Assembly: GCF_030463565.1 (NCBI RefSeq)
Contig: NC_134662.1
Span: 3,534,001 to 3,598,000 of the forward strand
Reading direction: 5' to 3'
Length of the DNA stretch: 64,000 nt
Source of the DNA: Pelecanus crispus
Lineage: Eukaryota; Chordata; Aves; Pelecaniformes; Pelecanidae
Shown here: piece after piece, positions 32,949 to 64,000 of the stretch
Numbering within the stretch: the stretch's first letter is position 1
How the letters are laid out: each line of letters starts with the position of its first letter
Position numbers and translations under genes: made by a program
The notes under the pieces: generated by a model
The model's database searches: none
The model's input: the letters and a program-made list of their open reading frames with translations, nothing else
What the model was told of the DNA's origin: nothing

Positions 32949-34246
32949 GGCAGGGGCGGCCACCGCCGCTGCGGGCCGTGAGGCTGGTTAAGGTGGAGCG
33001 GGGCGGCGGTGGCTGCTGCGGGCGGGGCTGCGCGGCCCCGGGGTCTCTCCCGCCCCGTCCCGTTCACGTCCCAGCCCGGCGGGGCAGCGCGGCCCGCCCG
33101 GTGCTCCCCGCCGCCCCGGGCAGGCGAGGGCCGGTCCTGGGGCAGCCCCTGGCGTTGCGCTCCCTGCAGCCCCGCGCTCAGCCCCCGCAGCGTGGGGGCC
33201 CGGCCGGGCGGTGAGCCGGTGTCCCTGCGCACGGGGGCCCCGCGGGCCCCGACTCGCCGGCTCGGTCGGGCGCTGTCAGGTCGCCTTCGGTTGTGCTTTC
33301 GGTGCCCCCGCGCTGCCCCGCCGGTGCAGTATCCGCCCGGAGCGGGGCGGGGGGGGGCGGTGGCTGCGGCCGGCTGTGCGCCCGGGGGACGGGGGTGCTC
33401 CGGGGAGCGGGGATGCTCTGGGGAACGGGGGTGCTCCCGGCTCCGCCGCTCTGCTCCCGGCTTTGCCCAGCTCCGGGGCGCGGCCCCCCGGAGCCGCCGG
33501 GCCGGGGGACGTACGGCAGGGGGGTCCCGGGGCGAGGGAGGAGCCCGGGGAGGCGAGCGGAGCGGCGGAGGGCCGGGGCAGCGGCGTCGGCGGACGCCCG
33601 CCGGGCCGTTCCGTTTGGCCCCGGAGCAGCGGCTCCAGCGCCGGCCCCTCCCCGGGACTCCCTCGGTCTCCCGGCATCGTCGTGGGAGCGTGGGGTCGGG
33701 GCGGCCGCCGCGGGCACGGAGCCGGCGGGGCGGGAACTCCGGTGCTGCCCGGGCGGGCGGCGGGGCCGCTCCCTCCCTCCCTCCCGCCGCGCCGAGCCCC
33801 GCGGGGCCCCGCGTCCTGCGGGGAGGCGCCACCTTAAGCGGGCGCCGGCGGCCGGGGCGCTCGGGGCCGGCGGGGCCGGGCGGCCGCTCCTCCAGCCGGG
33901 GACCGCCGGGGCCCCGCCGGCGCCGCCCGCGCCCGCCCCCTCCCCGCCCCCGGCCCTCATGGGGGGCGAGCGGAGCCCCCGCGGCCGGCGGGCCGCCAGC
34001 CCTGCCCGCCCGCCCGCCGGCAGCCGCCTTGGCCCCGCCTGAGCCGCTCGGCGCCCCCGCCGCCCCCCCGCCGCCGCCGCACGGCCCCCCGCGGCCCGGC
34101 CGCCCTCCCGCTGCCGGCGTCCAGGCGAGGGACCCCGAGGAGCCCCGGAGCCCGGCGGGGGCAGCTCCCCCGCCGGGGGCGGGGAGACGGGCGGGGAGCA
34201 GCGCCCGGGGAGCGGGGGGGCCGGGGCGGGGGCCCGGGCGCTCAGG

Positions 34247-52249
<18,003 letters not shown>

Positions 52250-52705
52250 GGTCCCTCAAGGAAGGAGCCAGTCCTTGCCCAAAATGGCCGGGGCTGGCAG
52301 AAGCCTCCCACACTGGGCCAACCCTCCTGCAGTCCTGCTCTCCCTCCTCCTCCTCCTCGCCTTTCAGCTGCCAAAACAAGGCCGGGACACTGGCCCCGCT
52401 CCCCTGCCACTGCTCCTGCCCGACACGTCGCAGAAGCGAAGGGGAGAGCTGGACGTGAGCACTTGTCGTGGCCAGGCATCCCCCAAAGCCGGGCAGGGGC
52501 ATCCACACCGTGTCTGGCCCTCAGGGTTGGAGGCACGGGGAGCTGGAGGGCTGAGAGAGGGACTGAGCTGGTGTTGCTCCTGAAATACTGCTACTGATTT
52601 AATAGCACCCATTTTCTGCTGCAGAAACAGCTGTAAATTATCAGTAAAGAAATGTATTTAACTGTGTTTTCAATCCCTTACTAATAAAAAGGAACAAAAG
52701 AGTGG
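52250..52705 (+). other. TLE2: TLE2 3' UTR
   Basis: About 450 bases from the TLE2 stop codon to just past the polyA signal. The second half turns AT-rich (52,590-52,700), as expected for a message end. No further coding. Confidence 0.85.
52683..52688 (+). terminator. TLE2: TLE2 polyadenylation signal AATAAA
   Basis: AATAAA followed by GTGGCTGGTTGGTCTGGTGT at 52,702-52,721, a textbook G/U-rich downstream element, so cleavage is likely near 52,700. Confidence 0.9.
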
Positions 52706-52721
52706 CTGGTTGGTCTGGTGT

Positions 52722-53695
52722 GGGCTGGGGGCTGATCTCACTGCAGGAGGGATGGAAACCCACCCCTGGGGTGCTGCCTGCCAGCCCCACCTTCCCTAAA
52801 ATGGTGCCTGCAGCTCTACCTGGTGCACTGGGGGCTCAGCCCCCGCCTGGGGTGGCAGCGGGGGTGCGGGGCCCTGCGGCAGGCAGGGGGACCGAAGCAG
52901 GAGCTGCTCCCATCGCACATCCCCTCGCACGTACAGAGCAAGGGTCGCCTCGGCCGTGGCTTCCCCAGCCAGCGCTCCCGGGCAATGGCTGGGCCATGGA
53001 GCTGGGGAGCCACCCTCCCTTGGCTGGTGACGCCGGAGAGACCTTTCCTACCGTGGCCGCTCCTGCCCTGGCCACCCGCCCGCCACAGCGGCCCCAGCTC
53101 TGGCACCGCCGCAGCCGCAGCCCTGGCTCGGGGCTGGATGCGGCGAGCTGCGCCTGAGGGCTGGGCTGGGGGCAGGAGCACGTTGCGGCCGCCGCGCCGC
53201 AGCCGGCAGCACCCCGCTTCCCTGCCAACCCTTGCCGTGGCCGCTGCCGGTGGGCTGCGCTCCAAGGCTCTCCGCAACAGCCCTGCTTCCCCCACAGCCG
53301 CTCTGGCGGGCGGCCAGACCGATAAGCCAGCGCCGACTGCTCACATCTCATTTCCTTCGAAAAACTGCTTCCTCCAGCGCCGGCCTCTCCCCGACACCCT
53401 GCAGAGATGGCGGCTGCTCCAGGGCCCGCACCGCACGGTTGCGGGCGGCAGCGCACCGGCCAGGGTTGCTCTCCACTGCGCACCGGACCGATGCAGGCAG
53501 TGCAGGCAGCGCAGGGTGCAGGCAGCACAGGCCCTGCTGCCCTGCCGAGAGCGGCAGCAAAGCTGCCCCGATGCAGGGAAGGGAAAGGAGCAGCGCTGCG
53601 GCAGCCCAAGGGGACGGTACTAATGCCCCATCTCACCCGGCTCCATCCCACTGCCACAAAGTACCAGGGCTGCAGCCCAGGAGGAGGCAGAGCTG
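52722..53695. other. intergenic between convergent TLE genes
   Basis: About 1 kb separates the polyA signal of TLE2 (plus) from that of the minus-strand TLE gene. GC-rich open frames on both strands lack recognisable domains and look spurious. It contains short GCAGGCAGCGCAG-type imperfect repeats at 53,490-53,545 and nothing else I can name. Confidence 0.6.
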
Positions 53696-54306
53696 TGCTT
53701 TTTTGTTGTTTGTTTTTATTATTAAATACACCCTAGGAGGCACAGAGGGAGATGAAGACAGAGCCCATCCTCCCCAGCCTGGCCCAGAGCCTTAACAAAA
53801 ACAACACAAAAAAACCAAAAAAAACCCAAAACAACAAAAAAAAAGAAACCAAACCAAACCCCCCCCCCAAAAAACACAACAGAAAAATTAAAAAGAAAAA
53901 CAAACAAACCCCCCCCCGTCCTCAGAAAACCCCAAACAAAATTAAAAAAAAACACCCCACCTTAACACTGCCAGACCCGACCACCCCCCCCCCCCCCCCC
54001 CCGCCCCCTTCCCCAGTCCAGATTTAGAAACAACCCAACAAATAAAGACCAAAACAAGGAGAAAAGTCCCCAGGAAATTCACTGCGAGCAGCAGCCGCCA
54101 CCTCCCAGCCCAGCATGACACGGGGCCGGGGGCCCAGGGCCACCGCCACCCCTCGCTGCGCTCCTCTGGCTCAGCTGCCCCAGCGCAGGCTGCACGGGCT
54201 TTGGGAAGTCGGCAGCAGGGCAGGTAGCGTCCGCCCGTCCGTCCATGGGGACGTCCGCCTGTCCCCGTGGCGTGGGCCCTCCCCGGTGTTGGCACCTCTC
54301 TCGCGC
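53696..54306 (-). other. 3' UTR of the minus-strand TLE gene, with homopolymers
   Basis: On the sense (minus) strand this UTR is U/G-rich: long U runs broken by G runs between 53,790 and 53,960, and an uninterrupted run of 19 Gs (19 Cs at 53,984-54,002). The TLE5 3' UTR has an A-rich counterpart. The tract is likely hypervariable in length. Confidence 0.8.
53715..53720 (-). terminator. polyadenylation signal of the minus-strand TLE gene
   Basis: TTTATT on the plus strand is AATAAA on the minus strand. It lies about 590 bases beyond the stop codon, and the minus-strand sequence just downstream is GT-rich around the AAAAAGCACAGCTC junction. Cleavage is likely near 53,695-53,700. Confidence 0.75.
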
Positions 54307-61264
<6,958 letters not shown>

Positions 61265-64000
61265 CTGGCAGAAGAAGAAAGGCAGCGCCCGTCAGGGCAA
61301 GGGGCAGAGCCGCCCCCACGCCGAGCAGCCCCGATGCTGGAGACCCCTCCCGCCAAGGGCGCTCCCTCCCCATCGCCACCCAAGCAACCACAGGGTGCTG
61401 GTGCTCGGCCCCAGGAGCTGCTGCTCAGCACCAAGGAGCAGAAACACCCCGGGGAGGACCAGGAAAGATCTCCTTCCTAATGCCAGCCCCTCCAAAAACA
61501 TGAGCCCAGCATCCTCCACCCAATCCCAAGAGCCCCGGGATGGCTCCCGCCTCCTCCCTGCCAGGGACACGAAGCCCCGTGGCCCACGCCACCGAGGGCC
61601 ACCCCCAAGCAAGCCCCCAGCCCCAGGGGTCAGGGTGCTGGCCCCGGCAGGCTCCCCTCCGCGCAGCCTCCTGCGGCATCGCAAGCGCTAATTGCCGCTC
61701 TCCCGGCCCGCAGGAAGCCCTGGAGAGGTGCTCTCCTTCCAGCTGCTGTTTTTCTGCAACACTTGAGTGCCACAGGCAATCAGGAGCACGGAGCGCGGGA
61801 GCAGCGCGGGGAGGGAGAGCGGCAGCGTGCCGAGCCGTGCCGCGCTCCCGTGGCTCCCCACGGCCATGGGGCAGGGCCCCCGCCAGCCCCACGCTGCACG
61901 TCCCAGGCTGGGGGGCACGCACAGACATTAAGCCGACCCCTGCCTCACAGACACATCCCTGCGGAGAACCCCCAGGCCCCTGCCCCAGGCACCAGCGGGT
62001 GACAGCCAGGAGAGCCGAAACGGCTCGAGGCAACAGCGGAGATGCCCGCGCTGCTCCTCGTCGTGCAGAGCTGGGGACCCCACCCCACCTCGGCAGCAGA
62101 GATGGGGCAGAGATCAGCCGCTCTCCCTAAACCCAGGCGTCCTCCGCTCCTGGACAGGCAGGGAACACCCCAGGCACGGGGGCTCCAGGTGAGCTGCTGT
62201 CCCAAGCTCCAAGGAGCTCCCTGCCCACCCGGCTGGGGAGGACGAAAGCGTTACGGAGCCAGCACGGGGCTGAGAGGAGGGCGTCAAACCTGCACCCTCT
62301 TTTCAGCCCAGGAGGGGACCAGGAGGCTGAAAAGGGCCCCAACAGCCAGGGACAGAGCTGCCCCCTGCACCTCCCCGCTGGGACCTCGGGCACGTCTCCC
62401 GTGCCCGGCTGGCGCAGGCACCGCGGTGCCAGGGCGAGGGGCCACAGCGCTGCTCAGCCGGCGCGGGGACACGGACCCGGGGACACGGACCCGGGGACAC
62501 GGACCCGGGGACACGGACCCGGGGACACGGACCCGGGGACACCCCGTGTCGTCCTCCGGAGTGGCTGCCAACCCGATTTTGCCAGACCCACAGAGAGCAG
62601 AAACAATCCAGCACCCGCCCTCACTTCCCCTTCCGAGGGAGGAAAAAAGAGAAAGAAAAGAAAGAAAGGCGGGGGAGCAAGGAGATTTGGCAGCCGGCAG
62701 TTCTGGGAAGGATTTAGCTGTCTCCCGGGGCCGGCAGTGATGGATTCTCTTCCCTAATGCACTGATGGGCAGCAGCTCCTTGGGGAGAGCTGCCTCCAAT
62801 TCACTCGCACTCGTTAATGTGCAATTTACTGGCACTTTAACGCTCTCAGCATGAAAAATGATCATGCTGTTTGCAGCCCCCCCAGCCACCAGCGCCGTCA
62901 CCTCCCCTCTGGCTCGCGGTGAGCAAGTCCAAGGCCAGGCAGATTCGGGGAGGTGGTTTTATAAAAAGCTACAGGCCCCTTCCATGCCAAAAACAAAACA
63001 ACAATAAAGAATTAACGTCTCCTGCTCGTTCCTGTCTCAAGCCTCCCCTGCCGAGCCTATGGCTGCCTGCAGAGCTGCACCACCACAGCCAGCCCCCCAG
63101 CCCCATTTCCTTCCAAACAAACCCAGGGCAAAACCGCCCCGCACCGCAGCCTTGCCGGTGCCGGCGCTGCCAACGCCAGCACCGCGAGAGCCGGGCGCCC
63201 AGGGAGCCTCAGGGGGATGCTGGGCCGGGCGCAGCGGGGACGGAGGCAGCACCGTGCCAAGGCGCTCCCCTGCCTTCGCCAGAGGCCATGGGGCAAGCGC
63301 TTCCTCGGGGGTCCCGGGGCAGCTGAGAGTGCTCAGGACCCCTGCCCGCGCCATGCGCAGCGCCGGATTTGGGGGGTGGAGGAGAGACGGCGACCCGATC
63401 TCCCCGCGGCGGCGATAACCCGCGGCTCCCGCGCAGGCGGTTCCCATTTTTCACACAATGGCCGCTGGCTGTCAGAGCAGACTTACGGGCCCTTGTTAAA
63501 AGTGCAGACAGCTCGCTGGCGGGCGGCCAGCGGCACCTGGGACCGGCAGAAAACACAAGCCTGCGAGGGCCGGGGGAGAATCGGCAGCCAGATGAGAGGA
63601 GCACGCAGCCCTCCGGGAATGGGGCGCCGGGGCCCGGCGGACCCTCGGCGTCGCCCCTCGCAAGGGCGGCTTCACGCCTCCCTCTCGGCTGGCTTTGCGG
63701 GGATGGCGGCACGGGGCAGGGCGCGCCACGGGGAACGGCGAGGGCGGCAGAAGCGCCCGCCCAGCGGGCGCAAAGCCGGCACGAGCGGCCGTCGGCCTGC
63801 CCCGTGCCAGGGGCCGGCACCCCCACGCCGCCCACCCGAGCTGGCTCCGGCGCAACAGTTGGCGGTGGCGGGGCGGGAAGGAAGGAGGCCGCGGCTGCAG
63901 CACGCCTCGCCAGGCTCCTCCACAGCCTCTTTAAAAATAGATGAGAAGAAACCTTCTGTCTCAGAGCAGCTGGTGACCCGGAGCGCAGCGCAGCGGGAGG
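61265..64000 (-). other. TLE6: intron 4 (part) of the minus-strand TLE gene
   Basis: I searched the minus strand for the expected exons YYEMSYGLNIEMHKQ, LKLECEKLxSEKTEMQRHYVM and the first two exons and found none, so the gene continues past the right edge. The segment 62,740-62,880 is AT-richer than its surroundings, with CGTTAATGTGCAATTTACTG at 62,813-62,832, and may hold a conserved intronic element. The last kilobase is GC-rich with no recognisable gene. Confidence 0.7.
62465..62550 (+). repeat. 14-bp minisatellite in intron 4 of the minus-strand TLE gene
   Basis: Six copies of GGGGACACGGACCC in direct tandem. Runs of four Gs every 14 bases make it a candidate for quadruplex formation on the plus strand. 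Confidence 0.92.

Larger units (their letters stand above)
32150..34246 (+). promoter_or_regulatory. TLE2: TLE2 CpG-island promoter and 5' UTR region
   Basis: Roughly 2 kb of CpG-dense DNA leading to the TLE2 start codon. There is no TATA box. The recognisable control sites cluster at 32,790-32,950, about 1.3 kb before the ATG (a ZNF143/THAP11-type site and three CCAAT boxes), so the message may have a 5' UTR of about 1.2 kb or an unseen 5' intron. A divergent minus-strand transcript from the same island is possible. Confidence 0.7.

Noticed and set aside
53752-54027. Lysine/proline-rich plus-strand frame
   Set aside because: It is a translation of the homopolymer-rich 3' UTR of the minus-strand TLE gene.
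61265-64000. Exons 1-4 of the minus-strand TLE gene
   Set aside because: Searched for the YYEMSYGLNIEMHKQ and SEKTEMQRHYVM exons on the minus strand; not present, so they must lie outside the window.

Overview
This is a GC-rich piece of a bird genome. The avian call rests on several CR1 LINE 3' ends, a 561-bp solo LTR of the kind common in birds, large CpG islands, compact introns and abundant GC minisatellites. The gene content is a cluster of three Groucho/TLE corepressor genes. It corresponds to the human 19p13.3 order TLE6-TLE2-AES, read from the other strand. Neither the species nor the chromosome can be read from the sequence; a microchromosome such as chicken 28 is an inference.

Layout. 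Positions 1-14,287 are intergenic. They hold an orphan CpG island (1,560-1,945), a solo LTR with a perfect 5-bp target duplication (2,987-3,547), a nest of CR1 3' ends with a 45-bp perfect inverted repeat (8,202-8,332), and AT-rich stretches that may be enhancers. An 11-bp minisatellite (14,288-14,938) abuts the CpG island of TLE5/AES. TLE5 lies on the plus strand at 15,638-24,302, with 7 coding exons and 197 aa. A second intergenic stretch (25,356-32,150) ends with a 13-bp minisatellite of 78-bp higher-order period. The CpG-island promoter that follows carries a ZNF143/THAP11-type site and a perfect palindrome of two CCAAT boxes. TLE2 lies on the plus strand at 34,247-52,249, with 20 coding exons and 742 aa. 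About 1 kb separates its polyA signal from that of a convergent, full-domain TLE gene on the minus strand (54,307-61,264). That gene has 16 coding exons in view; exons 1-4 lie beyond the right edge. By position it is the TLE6 counterpart.

How the genes work together. All three encode (or, for the cut-off gene, are expected to encode) the N-terminal Q tetramerisation domain, so their products can mix. TLE2 and the third gene also carry the WD40 propeller that docks on repressors such as Hes, Runx, TCF/LEF and engrailed-type proteins. TLE5 ends just after the Q domain and a short GP-like tail, and can poison or modulate the tetramers.

Most notable observation. The WD40 exons of TLE2 and of its inverted neighbour are almost identical. 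Exon 16 differs at 2 of 248 bases, and the 86-bp intron 17 differs at 5 of 86. The next-to-outer exon 14 and the last exon are diverged (exon 20: 29 of 108). This points to gene conversion between inverted paralogues, limited to the propeller. Both genes also contain a 17-nt microexon at the same place.
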